Notes: generated by a model not told the origin, from the letters alone. Positions 9,123-19,303 are shown, counted from the stretch's first letter. The stretch: DNA of 64,000 nucleotides from Jilunia laotingensis (GCF_014385165.1 NZ_JACRTF010000001.1:1426001-1490000), one strand, 5' to 3'. A program made the numbers and translations.

Positions 9123-10865
9123 TTAACTATTTGCCATTTCCTGATACATAGATGGGGTAATACCTGTCAATTCTTTAAACAATGTATTGAAATTACTATT
9201 CGACCTGAAACCTACACTTTGTGCGATCGCCTTCACCGTATAGTTTCCATAATTCGTAATATCCGTAAGCCGTAACCGTGCTTCTTTTATCCTGTATTCA
9301 TTGACATAGCGGTTGAAATTTTTTCCATAAGTTTCATTGATCACTTGAGATACATATTTAGGTCTCGATTTCGTCAGTGCCGCCATCCTTTCAAGGGTAA
9401 AATCCGGATTACAAAATTCAAGTGTAGTGTCCATCAATTTATTTATAGAACTCAAAAGCCTGTCTTTCTGCTCTTTCGTCAACGAACTTCCCTGATATTT
9501 CGCAGGCATATCTTCTGTGATGTCGTCATCATCGACCATGTTGTCTGACACGTATTCTTCATTAGCCGGCAAAGTTTGTCGGATTTCTCCCTGAAGTTGT
9601 GCAATTTCAAGGTCTTTCTTCTGAATTTCATTCTGAAAAACCTTATAATGCTCCTTAGCTTGTTTTTCCGATTCAATGATCTCTTTATTTCGCATAAAGA
9701 TTTCCCGGTAACTGTGCTGTAATTTTCGTTTTTGCAAGTATACGGCTATCAATAGAGAGACGGCTATGAAAAAAGCGACCAAAATGACATTCATTATTTG
9801 CTGTTGATTCTTTAAACGTACCTCCTTCAGCGTCTGTTCTGTTTGCATTCCGGTGATAAACCTATTCAGACGATTCACTTCAAAGAGGAATTCAATGTTG
9901 CTGATGCTACGATACCCCTGCATACTTCGTATGGAGTCATTGATTTGCTGATATAATTTTGAATAATGGAAGAAACTTTTAATATCGTTCCGATTGCTAT
10001 ATATCTCCGACAATTCACGATAAACATTACCTTGAACATCCAATAGTCCCTCTTGTATGGCAATATCGGCACATTTCTTTAGGTAATATTCAACAGAATC
10101 ATACCTCTGCATATCACTAAAAGCTTCCGAAATGTTATTTAATGCCGAACAAGCATATTGGGGGGGCAATTTTAAAGAGTCGGCAAGCCACAACGCTTGC
10201 TTTTGGTACTTGACCGCTTGGCGGGGATTACCTTTCAACTGACTTATCCAGCCCTTGGCTAAATAATTAAAGATACTCTTTACAGAATCTTCCTTTTGCA
10301 ACTGCTCACAGAGATCCAAATAATACTCGAGGTTTTCACTATCACGCACATTACTGTACAAGCCAAGCAGATTATTCAGGATTTTTATTTTCAATTCTTT
10401 GTCCGATGAGCTTCTGGCACCGTCATAAGCTTTCGTATAATAGTCCCTTCCCTTTTTAAAATCACCGAATACAGCATAGACGTTCCCCAAATTATTATAA
10501 ATACGTGGAAGTTGCAAGCTGTCACCGGATTCCTGACAAATCTCGAGTGCCTTAAAATACATAGTTTGCGCCTGTACATAATTGTACATGACATAATGAA
10601 TATTGCCGGAGTAATGGTAAGCATGGGCACACAGACGTTTATGAGGTGCGGGCATCTCCTTCGTATATCTGCTGCTTACAAGTGTATAACAAATCAATGC
10701 ACTATCCAAAACCTGCTTCTCATAATATTCATCTCCATCAGTAATCAATTTCTGAGATGGAAGGAATTTCAATAATTCATATATTTCATTATATTTATCA
10801 GAAGACTGACCATTGGTACTTACAGCAATCAATAATCCAATGAATAATGTAAAAATTGTTCTCAA
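9123..10865 (-). CDS. TPR sensor fused through a membrane helix to an AraC-type DNA-binding domain
   Basis: 580 residues starting at a TTG (10863-10865). No ATG precedes it before an in-frame TAG, and this start gives a good signal peptide (MRTIFTLFIGLLIAVSTNGQ). Residues about 40-320 are tetratricopeptide repeats (RIYNNLGNVYAVFGDFKKGR), predicted periplasmic. A membrane helix at about 358-377 is followed by a coiled coil (EIIESEKQAKEHYKVFQNE) and a C-terminal AraC helix-turn-helix pair (about 478-578; KAIAQSVGFRSNSNFNTLFK). This makes a one-piece transmembrane regulator, a type common in Bacteroides. Placed between two secreted-protein clusters, it is a good candidate to control one or both; that is inference. 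A 167-base gap with a terminator separates it from the protease gene. Confidence 0.88.
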   Translation of the reverse strand: MRTIFTLFIGLLIAVSTNGQSSDKYNEIYELLKFLPSQKLITDGDEYYEKQVLDSALICYTLVSSRYTKEMPAPHKRLCAHAYHYSGNIHYVMYNYVQAQTMYFKALEICQESGDSLQLPRIYNNLGNVYAVFGDFKKGRDYYTKAYDGARSSSDKELKIKILNNLLGLYSNVRDSENLEYYLDLCEQLQKEDSVKSIFNYLAKGWISQLKGNPRQAVKYQKQALWLADSLKLPPQYACSALNNISEAFSDMQRYDSVEYYLKKCADIAIQEGLLDVQGNVYRELSEIYSNRNDIKSFFHYSKLYQQINDSIRSMQGYRSISNIEFLFEVNRLNRFITGMQTEQTLKEVRLKNQQQIMNVILVAFFIAVSLLIAVYLQKRKLQHSYREIFMRNKEIIESEKQAKEHYKVFQNEIQKKDLEIAQLQGEIRQTLPANEEYVSDNMVDDDDITEDMPAKYQGSSLTKEQKDRLLSSINKLMDTTLEFCNPDFTLERMAALTKSRPKYVSQVINETYGKNFNRYVNEYRIKEARLRLTDITNYGNYTVKAIAQSVGFRSNSNFNTLFKELTGITPSMYQEMANS

Positions 10866-10939
10866 TGTTTTATTCTATTTGGTTACTAAAAATAGACATA
10901 GATATATTTACAACCTATTAATTGAGTTTATTTTTAACG

Positions 10940-11008
10940 TTTTTTCTATTTATAAAAATCGCAAAAGCCATTCATAAAAGGTTAAAATCAACCCTTCTAT
11001 GAATGGCT
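10940..11008 (-). terminator. Intrinsic terminator after the S8 protease gene
   Basis: A long stem (AGCCATTCATA 10966-10976 with TATGAATGGCT 10998-11008, extended inward by AAGG/CCTT) lies 25 bases after the protease stop and is followed on the minus strand by TTTTGCGATTTTT. It isolates the Omp28/protease operon from the TPR-AraC gene. Confidence 0.8.
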
Positions 11009-11032
11009 CCAACCAATAATATACGTAAATAC

Positions 11033-13201
11033 CTATTCGATAACCACTTTATGAGTACTCTGCCATTTACCAGCGCCTATCTTTATGACATACATTCCTT
11101 TAGGAAATGACATTTGCCCAAGAGACACTTCTTCGGCAGCATGTACAGACGGAATATGTTGCATTTGTACCAATTGACCATAAGCTGAATAAATCGCATA
11201 TGAGACTCCGGTTGCTTCCCGAGTGAACAATAAATTATATTCATTTTTCCCTTTATTAATGAGCATTACAGGCGGAACTGTTTCAGAAATTTCCCGAATA
11301 GACGAAAGTTGTGATATAACCTCTTTTATGCCATTCCATGCATCAATTTTACCGTATCCCCATGTTGAATTGCCTTCTTCGGGAAGTACGCCTGTATGGG
11401 TATCCCGAAGAGCTGTTTTTTTCAAGATATTTCTTACTTGTTCGGGGGTCAGTTTAGGATCTGCCTGCAACCAGGTAGCCATAACTCCTGTCACCACAGG
11501 TGCCGCCATCGAAGTTCCCTGCATATACGCATAGTAGTAGTTGGCATCATTCCATGTACCATACCTTGCAATGTCCAGATTGCCCAACGAAGTATCGTGT
11601 GATGACACGGCAGAAACAATGTAACATCCGGGAGCTGTAATCTCCGGTTTTATGCGCCCGTCGGCCGTTGGTCCCATACTTGAGAATGATGCTATGGCAT
11701 CCATTGTCTCGTCCAGTGTGAACGTCTTATCCGATCCTTCTTTCTGATAGGAATTTCTGCTGACATACGCTCCTACCGATATAATCCTCTTACCGGTACC
11801 TCCTATCTCCGCCAGCGAGGAGCTGTTATCGCCATCCGCCCATCCTTCCATATCTTTGGAAGTCAATGCCAAGTATGTATCATCCGCCCATATATTAACG
11901 GAACCTGCGGTATGAGGAATGATCTCCATCCCTAAAGCATATCGCGCACGCAATCCCGTAATCTGAGAAGAGAACATAACATGCGGTTTATCGTTCAAAG
12001 GACTGATTTCAGAAAAGACAAGTATCTTTCCGGATGCTCCCTTTAAGGTGTATTCTTGTGGAGTATCTTCTACGGAAGGCATATTTATGGTAACAACATC
12101 CGCCTTTTTCTGATTAGAAAGATCATAGGTGAATATTTCAACACTAAAATCAAATCCGGGTTCACCCCATATCTCAACATCTCCCCCGGCTTTGTCTGTT
12201 GATAAAGTAAACTTAAAGTCCACAAATGTCCTCAAGGGATCGTCTTGTGCCGAAGTAAACGTTTTACCAGTATGAAATTTATCCCCACCAAAGTTTCCTA
12301 CGGAACCGACCAGCAAACGTCCTTCCCCTTGCAATTGATCGGCAATCACATCAAAAGTGGAAGTTCCGTCATGCGGCCCGGACTGGGTCCCAAGACTCAT
12401 ATTTATGACACACGGTTTATCGACTGATTCGGCATATTTATAAATGTAAGCTATCGCATCCGAAAGGTTTACATTGTTATCCGCTTTCGTACCCATACTG
12501 ACCAACACAATATCGGCATCACCGGCCACTCCATAATAGTCATTGCCGAGCTTGTCCGCTCCTGCGGCAATTCCCGCCACATGCGTACCATGAGAATTGG
12601 TTGTCACATCTCCAGCGGCACTCAGGATTTCTTCCTGAGTCTTAAATTCACCTCCATAGCTGAACCCTTCGGGAGCGGTACCTTCCGTATAGTTTTGCTC
12701 CCACACACGTTTAATACGTAACGACTTGCGTTCCCAATCATAAAAATCAGGATGGGTATAATCAAAACCGGCATCGATAATGCCTACAACGACTCCTTTT
12801 CCGAAGAAACCACCGGTTAGACCTTCTCCGCTTTGTACCTTATCTATGCCGACTGCCGGACGGACTTTATCCATCATCGGGTGAACGGGTACTGCCACTT
12901 GTATGTAAGTAACCTGATCGAGTGCCGCAACATCCTGAATACGGTTGGAAGGAATCTGAGCCGTAACAATATCCGAGAGGTGCAGATTGGTTTTCACACC
13001 CAGTTCTTCAAGTACGGATAGATCCATATCCGGTGTAACATGTATATAAGCAGACACGTATTCTACCGTTCCGGCACGTGTAGCATTCACTTCACCCGAC
13101 TGGCTAACCAGATACTTCTGCGTATATGGTGATAATTTGGATTGCCCGGACATCCCCAAACAACATGCTATTAAAAGAAATATAAAAAGTATTCTTTTCA
13201 T
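11033..13201 (-). CDS. Secreted subtilisin-like (S8) serine protease with C-terminal sorting-type tail
   Basis: 722 residues with signal peptide MKRILFIFLLIACCLGMSGQ and a propeptide-like region (about 21-110). The S8 triad is intact: Asp143 in GIIDAGFDYTHPDF, His204 in NSHGTHVAG, Ser564 in GTSMAAPVVTG. About 180 residues between NMSLG and the FSSMGPTADG segment form an insertion rich in beta strands, typical of large extracellular subtilases. The final ~75 residues (VSYAIYSAYGQLVQMQH ... GMYVIKIGAGK) are a sorting-type tail. It starts 10 bases after the second Omp28-like gene, so the two are certainly one operon. Likely an exported endopeptidase; substrate unknown. Confidence 0.92.
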   Translation of the reverse strand: MKRILFIFLLIACCLGMSGQSKLSPYTQKYLVSQSGEVNATRAGTVEYVSAYIHVTPDMDLSVLEELGVKTNLHLSDIVTAQIPSNRIQDVAALDQVTYIQVAVPVHPMMDKVRPAVGIDKVQSGEGLTGGFFGKGVVVGIIDAGFDYTHPDFYDWERKSLRIKRVWEQNYTEGTAPEGFSYGGEFKTQEEILSAAGDVTTNSHGTHVAGIAAGADKLGNDYYGVAGDADIVLVSMGTKADNNVNLSDAIAYIYKYAESVDKPCVINMSLGTQSGPHDGTSTFDVIADQLQGEGRLLVGSVGNFGGDKFHTGKTFTSAQDDPLRTFVDFKFTLSTDKAGGDVEIWGEPGFDFSVEIFTYDLSNQKKADVVTINMPSVEDTPQEYTLKGASGKILVFSEISPLNDKPHVMFSSQITGLRARYALGMEIIPHTAGSVNIWADDTYLALTSKDMEGWADGDNSSSLAEIGGTGKRIISVGAYVSRNSYQKEGSDKTFTLDETMDAIASFSSMGPTADGRIKPEITAPGCYIVSAVSSHDTSLGNLDIARYGTWNDANYYYAYMQGTSMAAPVVTGVMATWLQADPKLTPEQVRNILKKTALRDTHTGVLPEEGNSTWGYGKIDAWNGIKEVISQLSSIREISETVPPVMLINKGKNEYNLLFTREATGVSYAIYSAYGQLVQMQHIPSVHAAEEVSLGQMSFPKGMYVIKIGAGKWQSTHKVVIE

Positions 13202-13211
13202 GATAATCGGA

Positions 13212-15071
13212 TTACTTCATTATAGCGACTTTCTGCGATACAACTTCCCCGTTACAAACAGCACGGATGATATAAAAACCTGCGTCTAATGTGAATGACT
13301 CCACGGGGGCATTCCAACATCCTACTTGATTTCCTGCCATATCATATACATCCAGTTGGCTGTAATCTCCTTGTACGTTTACCCGGCCTCCATTTACATA
13401 GACATGGACAGAAGCTTTATCCGTGGAAGTTCCCTCGATCCCTACCGAACCACCTTTATCACTGAATTTTGCAATATTACTATTATATACCGTGCATCCG
13501 TTAGGGTCACTGGAATACGAACTCACAAAAGCAACCAGATACATATTATTTAGGTCTGTCGGAATAGAGTACTTATTCTCATAAGTAGACTTGATTGCAT
13601 CGGGCAAAGTATATGTAAACTCACGTATATAGTCTTTCCCTTCTTCCAGCGTTACCGATAACCCCCATGCACTGGTAAGGGCACCACGAAATGCATAACG
13701 ATGTACATAACGATCTCCTCCACTCGACTGCATAGCGATCACAGAGTCCTGAACAACAAATACGTTCAGTGTATTTATATCCGCATCAGGCATAACGTAT
13801 GTATGTACTTTAACCGTCGATTTCAGTTCACGGGTCTCATTATCAAATTTATTTTCTATACCGACAGATACGTATGGCTGTATCGCTGCGGCTTTGTCAA
13901 TAGTACCTTCAAGGTTTTTATCCGAAACTCCGAAAATCGGCCCCAACGTTCCCAAATCCGAATTCAACATCCGATTGACCATCAAAGCCGGTGCGAAATA
14001 AGTACCATCATTGTAAAACCGGCAATATTCTCCATCTTCCGTCATAGTAAAACTATCCGGCTGGTATCCCGCGTGATGGAATACTTCCACAATCGATTCG
14101 GCAGTTTCTTCCAAAACACCCTCAACGACCCGGTGTCCGGCCGGACAATTACTACAGCCCTGCCCGGTAAAGCCTTCAAGCAATATGCGCTTTTCCATGT
14201 CAGACGGATAGATGAAAATAGTACTATTATCAACATTATCGCTCATATCGGCATCGACAGCACCATCAATATTCGTAACCGACATTTTTATCGGGAGTTT
14301 ACCCGAAGCAAGAGAAATATATTCCGGCAACTCAAAATCGAAAGTTTCATTGGGAGCAATATTTATTCCGGTGAAAGAATAAGCCACAGGCTCATTGTCA
14401 CCAATCTGGTAAGTCACATCAAAGCTCTTCACAGACTGAGTTCCAAAATTCAAGACTTGCCCTGTATACTTGTACGCATTTTCAGCCTTGTAATATCCAC
14501 TCACGGAGAATGTCTTTAAGCACAGGTCAGTGAAAGGATCGACATCTTCAACCAGAAGATACAAATCGGCACATCCAAAGCCATTATCATATACGTCCAC
14601 CCATGTATCACCCTCCGAATACGCCCAGGACGAGCCTTTTATACCCACACTCCGGTCGAAAGCCAAAGGACGGTAAGAAGTCGATGCCTCTAAGGTATAT
14701 CCGAGATACAGTTCGGTTTCATCTCCGACCACATAAGGAGTATCGAAAGTAAAATCTTTCCAGTTGGTAGCCGCACCACTTACCGACTGTTCATATAGAG
14801 GCTGTTGTCCTAAAGCTTTGGTCAAAAAGAAATTCAGATTCTTCACATTACGTGTACCGAATACGGCACTTGCTCCTACAATTTTCTTGCCTTTAAGCAA
14901 TTGTAGTTTCTCTTTGCTCAACTTGATTGCCAGTCCCTGCTTTTCACCGCTACCGATACGCAATCCATCCGACCGATTGAATTCACCGTTACTGTAACCT
15001 ATCTTTGTTTGCGCAATAGATACAGCTGAGCATACTAGTAATAGACATAAAACCGTAAAAATCTTCTTCAT
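13212..15071 (-). CDS. Omp28-like secreted protein with CxxC motif, paired with S8 protease
   Basis: 619 residues with signal peptide MKKIFTVLCLLLVCSAVSIAQ. A jelly-roll-like domain fills residues 25-175, then a beta-rich region. The Omp28/thioredoxin-like signature is RILLEGFTGQGCSNCPAG, cysteines 306 and 309 in CxxC, followed by VEVFHHAGYQPD. The tail (LDVYDMAGNQVGCW ... GFYIIRAVCNG) is of the sorting type. It is the first gene of an operon with the subtilase 10 bases downstream and has its own promoter (15142-15173). It is a paralogue of the 4476-6332 product, which is likewise followed by a tail-bearing partner. A role in folding or anchoring the protease is possible but unproven. Confidence 0.78.
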   Translation of the reverse strand: MKKIFTVLCLLLVCSAVSIAQTKIGYSNGEFNRSDGLRIGSGEKQGLAIKLSKEKLQLLKGKKIVGASAVFGTRNVKNLNFFLTKALGQQPLYEQSVSGAATNWKDFTFDTPYVVGDETELYLGYTLEASTSYRPLAFDRSVGIKGSSWAYSEGDTWVDVYDNGFGCADLYLLVEDVDPFTDLCLKTFSVSGYYKAENAYKYTGQVLNFGTQSVKSFDVTYQIGDNEPVAYSFTGINIAPNETFDFELPEYISLASGKLPIKMSVTNIDGAVDADMSDNVDNSTIFIYPSDMEKRILLEGFTGQGCSNCPAGHRVVEGVLEETAESIVEVFHHAGYQPDSFTMTEDGEYCRFYNDGTYFAPALMVNRMLNSDLGTLGPIFGVSDKNLEGTIDKAAAIQPYVSVGIENKFDNETRELKSTVKVHTYVMPDADINTLNVFVVQDSVIAMQSSGGDRYVHRYAFRGALTSAWGLSVTLEEGKDYIREFTYTLPDAIKSTYENKYSIPTDLNNMYLVAFVSSYSSDPNGCTVYNSNIAKFSDKGGSVGIEGTSTDKASVHVYVNGGRVNVQGDYSQLDVYDMAGNQVGCWNAPVESFTLDAGFYIIRAVCNGEVVSQKVAIMK

Positions 15072-15141
15072 ACATTAAGTGGTCTTTAAATGAATATATA
15101 GAACATTATTTTTCAGATAAAAAAGAGTTCTGTTCTTTTTG

Positions 15142-15173
15142 CAAATGTAAAATTAAGATCGTCTAAAACACAA
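15142..15173 (-). promoter_or_regulatory. Sigma-ABfr promoter for Omp28/S8 protease operon
   Basis: On the minus strand TTG (15173-15171), 21 bases, then a perfect -7 box TACATTTG (15149-15142). The start codon at 15071 is about 65 bases beyond the predicted transcription start, leaving a moderately long leader. Confidence 0.6.
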
Positions 15174-15974
15174 TTTAGAACATACGTCTTTGTACATAAT
15201 CATCTTTTTGAATAAGTTTTTACCTATAAAAAGCCTCTTAAAGACCTACTTAACCGTAAATGGCATTCGGATAGGAGACTTTTCAAAATGACACTTTGCA
15301 TTTTCATCACCCTCAGAATGCAGTATTTACACCCAAACCTCCGATGAAATATAATTTCGGAAATAAAAAACAACAATTACCTGAGCGATAGCTTGATATA
15401 AAATTATGGACACTTCTAAAAAAGTAAAACAGTCTCTATTTTGCCATCACCTGCTTTGAAAAAGCCAGGAAATAAAGAGCTTACTCGTAGGTTATTAATA
15501 CTCTACCAGATAGATATTGCTTGTCAGCACGACAGGCAGCCATATTCCAGCCGTTGGGTATAGCCATTCAACAGATGGAACATTAATAGCTATCAATTTA
15601 CAAAGGCATTCAGATTGAATAATACGTGAACATATTGCATATTTATCCCCATTTCTATGCATAACACTTCTATTTAAGCCATTCATAAAACAGTGTGTTG
15701 TCATCAAAAAGAGGGAAAAAGGTACTCTTTGAATTATAAATATGAGAATTATAGACTTTTTGGCATAAAAGGATAACTATTTTTATGAACATACGATAAA
15801 TCTCCGTAACTTTAACCTCTGAGAACATAGCCACAATCGTTTGAATATGATTATTCCATTCCATATATTTAAGACTTTTATCACTATGTCCCTATTGTTC
15901 ACAAAATAAGCATTATACTTATATCGAACTTGCATTTATTAAATACTGATTTGTAGCATTCATATATAGATATC
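15174..15974. other. Intergenic stretch without a supportable gene
   Basis: About 800 AT-rich bases between the divergent Omp28 operon and the acyltransferase gene. Short open frames on the minus strand (15495-15864) have no signal peptide, family resemblance or coding-like composition. A minus-strand string ending near 15315 reads like an outer-membrane protein end (KLYFIGGLGVNTAF then stop) but has no convincing upstream frame. I see no repeat, RNA gene or mobile element here. Confidence 0.5.
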
Positions 15975-17042
15975 ATGAGCCAAACACGTTTTTATTATCT
16001 TGATTTATTACGAGTTCTACTGACTATGTTAGTGTTCTATCATCATTCTGCCATTGCTTTCGGAGCTTCCGGTGGATGGTATTACATTTCGAATGAGACA
16101 ACTACCGGATTGACTAAAGGATTGCTTTCAGCCTCCATGGGCATTGACCAAGCTTATTTCATGAGCCTTTTCTTTTTCATTTCCGCCTACCTGATGCCTT
16201 TTTCCTATGATCGTAAAGGAGGGAAATCTTTTATATATGATCGCCTTAACCGTTTGGGCATTCCTCTTTTGATCTATAGTTTTCTGATCAATCCTCTATT
16301 GGTATATGAGATATATGGAAGGTGGGGTGAGCCTGGATTTGGACCGATGTGGTTCGTATTTACACTACTGATTTTTGAATTAAGTTACGCTGTTTATCGT
16401 CATTTCTGTACGAAGCGATTAGTGCTGAACTGGAAATATCCCACAGTGGCAGGCATACTTGCATTTATAATAATAATGGGTATTTCAGCATTTCTTATTC
16501 GCCTTTATGTGCCCGTAGGAAGAGAAGTCCTGAGGCTGCAGCTTGCTTTCTTTCCTCTCTATATAGGTATGTACTTGTTAGGGATTGTGGCGCACCGTAA
16601 CCATTGGTTAGATAAAATCTGCGTAAAGGACGCACTTCCTTGGTTCCTTATAGCTATCATCTTTGGGATTCCTTTATTATTGATCGTAATGAGCCGTTTC
16701 TCAGAGCAAATGGATAGTTTTTCGGGAGGATGGAATCTACATGCACTATTCTATGCGCTTTGGGAACCAATGATGTGTGTTGGTATTTCCTATTTCCTCT
16801 TAGCATACGGGAAGGCTCATTGGAACAGTCCGATGGCTTTAGTTCAGAAATTATCCATTGATAGTTATTCGGCTTATTTTATTCATCCGGTTATTGTAGT
16901 AAGCTTTATATTTATAATGGAGCTTTTACCGATTCCTCCTTTGATGAGATTGATACTGGTTTGTATAATGGGTATTCCATGCTGTTTTATTGTAGCAAGA
17001 GGAATAAGACGGATGCTGGGAATGGTTGGTGTGAAAATGTAA
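15975..17042 (+). CDS. Acyltransferase 3 (OafA/NodX-type) integral membrane protein
   Basis: 355 residues, about ten hydrophobic helices. The N-terminus RFYYLDLLRVLLTMLVFYHHSAIAFG matches the acyltransferase-3 family, with the LDLLR motif in helix 1 and the catalytic-type His of YHH near residue 22-23. A PMWFVFTLLIFEL segment is also typical. These enzymes move acetyl or other acyl groups across the cytoplasmic membrane onto cell-surface glycans or lipids; the acceptor cannot be told from sequence. The gene stands alone on the plus strand and ends at the hairpin 17087-17123. Confidence 0.85.
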   Translation: MSQTRFYYLDLLRVLLTMLVFYHHSAIAFGASGGWYYISNETTTGLTKGLLSASMGIDQAYFMSLFFFISAYLMPFSYDRKGGKSFIYDRLNRLGIPLLIYSFLINPLLVYEIYGRWGEPGFGPMWFVFTLLIFELSYAVYRHFCTKRLVLNWKYPTVAGILAFIIIMGISAFLIRLYVPVGREVLRLQLAFFPLYIGMYLLGIVAHRNHWLDKICVKDALPWFLIAIIFGIPLLLIVMSRFSEQMDSFSGGWNLHALFYALWEPMMCVGISYFLLAYGKAHWNSPMALVQKLSIDSYSAYFIHPVIVVSFIFIMELLPIPPLMRLILVCIMGIPCCFIVARGIRRMLGMVGVKM

Positions 17043-17086
17043 CCCTTACCGAATGGAAACTTAGAAAGCAGATGTGCCAGAATACA

Positions 17087-17123
17087 ACAAAAGCCGTTAT
17101 TACTGGATAATAACGGCTTTTGT
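17087..17123. terminator. Bidirectional terminator between acyltransferase and tRNA-Gln
   Basis: A 16-bp perfect inverted repeat (ACAAAAGCCGTTATTA 17087-17102 with TAATAACGGCTTTTGT 17108-17123) has A/T tracts at the stem base, so it can stop the acyltransferase transcript (plus) and the tRNA transcript (minus). Confidence 0.85.
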
Positions 17124-17141
17124 ACTATATTGGCTGAAAAT

Positions 17142-17215
17142 TGGTTGGACTACCAGGACTCGAACCTGGTCAAACAGAACCAAAACCTGTTGTGCTACCA
17201 TTACACCATAGTCCA
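17142..17215 (-). tRNA. tRNA-Gln (anticodon TTG), CCA encoded
   Basis: The minus strand folds as a full cloverleaf: acceptor TGGACTA (17215-17209) pairs with TAGTCCA (17152-17146); anticodon stem ACAGG/TCTGT encloses the loop TTTTGGT, giving anticodon TTG (reads CAA); the T arm contains GGTTCGAGTCC. Discriminator A is followed by genome-encoded CCA (17144-17142). It lies downstream of tyrS in the same orientation. Confidence 0.95.
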
Positions 17216-17296
17216 AACTTAAACACCGCTTTCTGTTAAAAAGCGGTGCAAAGATAGTGTTATGCAATTATATCTCCAAATATTCTGCAAACTTTT

Positions 17297-18589
17297 TTAT
17301 TTCGCAATGAGTAAATAGTAGTTCTTCTTGCCACGTTGAACGAGAAGGTATTTATCATCAAGCAAATCAGCGGTAGTAATTAGCTGGTCGAATACAGCAA
17401 GTTTCTCCTTGTTCAAGGAGACTCCCCCACCCTGCACAAGCTTACGCATTTCCCCTTTGGAAGCAAACACGGCAGCATTGTCAACGAAAAGATCTACGGC
17501 TTTTACACCATCTGCTAATGCTTCACGGGATATCTCAAATTGAGGAACGCCTTCGAATACAGCCAAGAGCGTGTCTTCATCGAGTTTTCTTAAAGCCTCG
17601 GAAGTTGCGTTACCAAACAGGATATTGGATGCATCTACGGCTGCGTTGTAATCTTCTTCGGAATGAACCATCACCGTAACCTCTTTAGCCAAGCGTTTCT
17701 GCAACACGCGCAAATGCGGTGCTGCTTGATGTTCGGCTATCAAAGCATCTATCTCGTCTTTCGGCAGAGAAGTAAAGATTTTGATATAGCGTTCCGCATC
17801 CGAGTCGCTTACATTCAGCCAGAACTGGTAGAATTTATAAGGAGAAGTATATCTCGCATCGAGCCATACATTGCCCGATTCCGTCTTACCGAATTTACCA
17901 CCATCGGCTTTCGTAATCAGCGGGCAAGTCAGTGCATAAGCCTCTCCCCCATTGGTGCGGCGGATCAGCTCGGTGCCGGTAGTAATATTGCCCCACTGGT
18001 CGGAACCACCCATCTGTAGCTTGCAACCTTTCTCCTGGTTAAGATGAAGGAAGTCATATCCCTGCAACAGCTGATAAGTAAATTCCGTAAACGACAGGCC
18101 ATCGCGCGCTTCACCGTTCAAACGTCTCTTCACGGAGTCCTTCGCCATCATGTAGTTCACTGTGATGTGTTTACCAACTTCGCGCGCAAAATCCAGGAAG
18201 GTGAAGTCTTTCATCCAGTCATAGTTGTTCACCAACTCGGCACGGTTCGGTGCATCCGAATCAAAATCCAGAAATTTGGCAAGTTGCTTCCGGATACAAG
18301 CCTGGTTATGGCGCAGCGTCTCTTCGTCCAGCAGATTGCGTTCTGCCGATTTGCCCGAAGGATCGCCAATCATACCTGTCGCACCACCGATGAGTGCCAA
18401 CGGCTTGTGACCACAACGCTGGAGGTGGCGAAGCATCATTACGCCACACAGGTGACCGATATGCAATGAGTCAGCTGTCGGGTCTATGCCGAGATAGGCC
18501 GTCACTTGTTCCTTCGCTAACAATTCTTCCGTGCCTGGCATTATATCCTGCAACATGCCACGCCATCTTAGTTCTTCTACAAAATTCAT
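17297..18589 (-). CDS. tyrS: Tyrosine--tRNA ligase
   Basis: 430 residues, normal length for bacterial TyrRS. It charges tRNA-Tyr with tyrosine in the cytoplasm. Class I signatures: HIGH at residues 43-46 ([10 protein letters not shown]) and a KMSKS-type loop KFGKTES at 232-238. The GSDQWGN segment (196-201) is a TyrRS hallmark, and the C-terminal 70 residues form an S4-type RNA-binding domain (QGGGVSLN). A promoter lies at 18624-18654. The tRNA-Gln gene follows after about 80 bases and might share the transcript. Confidence 0.97.
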   Translation of the reverse strand: MNFVEELRWRGMLQDIMPGTEELLAKEQVTAYLGIDPTADSLHIGHLCGVMMLRHLQRCGHKPLALIGGATGMIGDPSGKSAERNLLDEETLRHNQACIRKQLAKFLDFDSDAPNRAELVNNYDWMKDFTFLDFAREVGKHITVNYMMAKDSVKRRLNGEARDGLSFTEFTYQLLQGYDFLHLNQEKGCKLQMGGSDQWGNITTGTELIRRTNGGEAYALTCPLITKADGGKFGKTESGNVWLDARYTSPYKFYQFWLNVSDSDAERYIKIFTSLPKDEIDALIAEHQAAPHLRVLQKRLAKEVTVMVHSEEDYNAAVDASNILFGNATSEALRKLDEDTLLAVFEGVPQFEISREALADGVKAVDLFVDNAAVFASKGEMRKLVQGGGVSLNKEKLAVFDQLITTADLLDDKYLLVQRGKKNYYLLIAK

Positions 18590-18623
18590 CGAATGATAGT
18601 ATGTTTTAAATTTTTAATCTGGG

Positions 18624-18654
18624 CAAAAATACGACTCTTTATCCGAAGTAACAA
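18624..18654 (-). promoter_or_regulatory. Sigma-ABfr promoter for tyrS
   Basis: Minus strand TTG (18654-18652), 20 bases, perfect -7 box TATTTTTG (18631-18624), about 35 bases upstream of the tyrS start. It abuts the stop of the TatD-like gene, so tyrS is independently transcribed. Confidence 0.6.
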
Positions 18655-18657
18655 CTC

Positions 18658-19299
18658 TTAGCCATTAAAAAAAGCCTTTCCAATATTCCGCTTTCCTTGT
18701 GCAAGAAGCTCTTCATAGGGATATTGAAGTGTCTTTGCCGCCTGCTCATAAATATGATAAATACTTTCGGAGCTTTCATCCGTCTCAAAAAACAACTTAT
18801 CATACGGAATAGCACGCAATGCATCTTCGCTGTAACGGGTACCGAATGAAAGGGAGATGCCTTCCCTCAAATACTGTTCCGCCAGTTGCCGCTTCCCTCT
18901 GAATCCATGCACGATCCATCGATTGCGGGGACGGTATTTTTTCTTCATCTCCATCACTTCATTATGTGCTTTCACGACATGAAGTATCAAAGGAAGTCCG
19001 AGCCTATCCGCCCATTCGATTTGCCACTCAAAAGCATTTAGCTGGAGTTCCCAAGGCACATCCGTAGCTTTATCCAATCCTGCCTCACCGATTGCCACAA
19101 CCGAAGGGGTATTAAGAACCACTTCTTCCACCCATCGTTTCTGTTCCGAAAGATTTGCTTCGGTCACATACCAAGGATGAATGCCTACCGAGCAATAGTC
19201 CACCCGGTGCAAAAGCGATTCATCTTTCGGCATACAATTCCAGATGGCGTTAAGAGGCTGTTCCGGAATGCGATGGGTATGTATATCCAGTATATCCAT
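18658..19299 (-). CDS. TatD-family metal-dependent hydrolase
   Basis: 213 residues, somewhat shorter than canonical TatD (~260). It carries the amidohydrolase-type metal motif DIHTHR (His7, His9), GEAGLD with the bridging acidic residue, PLILHVVKAH, IVHGFRG and a final FETDE. TatD proteins are divalent-metal-dependent nucleases or hydrolases. It starts 4 bases after yidD, at the end of the hemD-rnpA-yidD run, so it is probably translated from that operon. Confidence 0.85.
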   Translation of the reverse strand: MDILDIHTHRIPEQPLNAIWNCMPKDESLLHRVDYCSVGIHPWYVTEANLSEQKRWVEEVVLNTPSVVAIGEAGLDKATDVPWELQLNAFEWQIEWADRLGLPLILHVVKAHNEVMEMKKKYRPRNRWIVHGFRGKRQLAEQYLREGISLSFGTRYSEDALRAIPYDKLFFETDESSESIYHIYEQAAKTLQYPYEELLAQGKRNIGKAFFNG

Positions 19300-19303
19300 G
19301 GAA

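Noticed and set aside
15495..15864. Two short minus-strand frames before the acyltransferase gene
   Set aside because: No start signals, no promoter and no recognisable domain; composition is that of the intergenic background.
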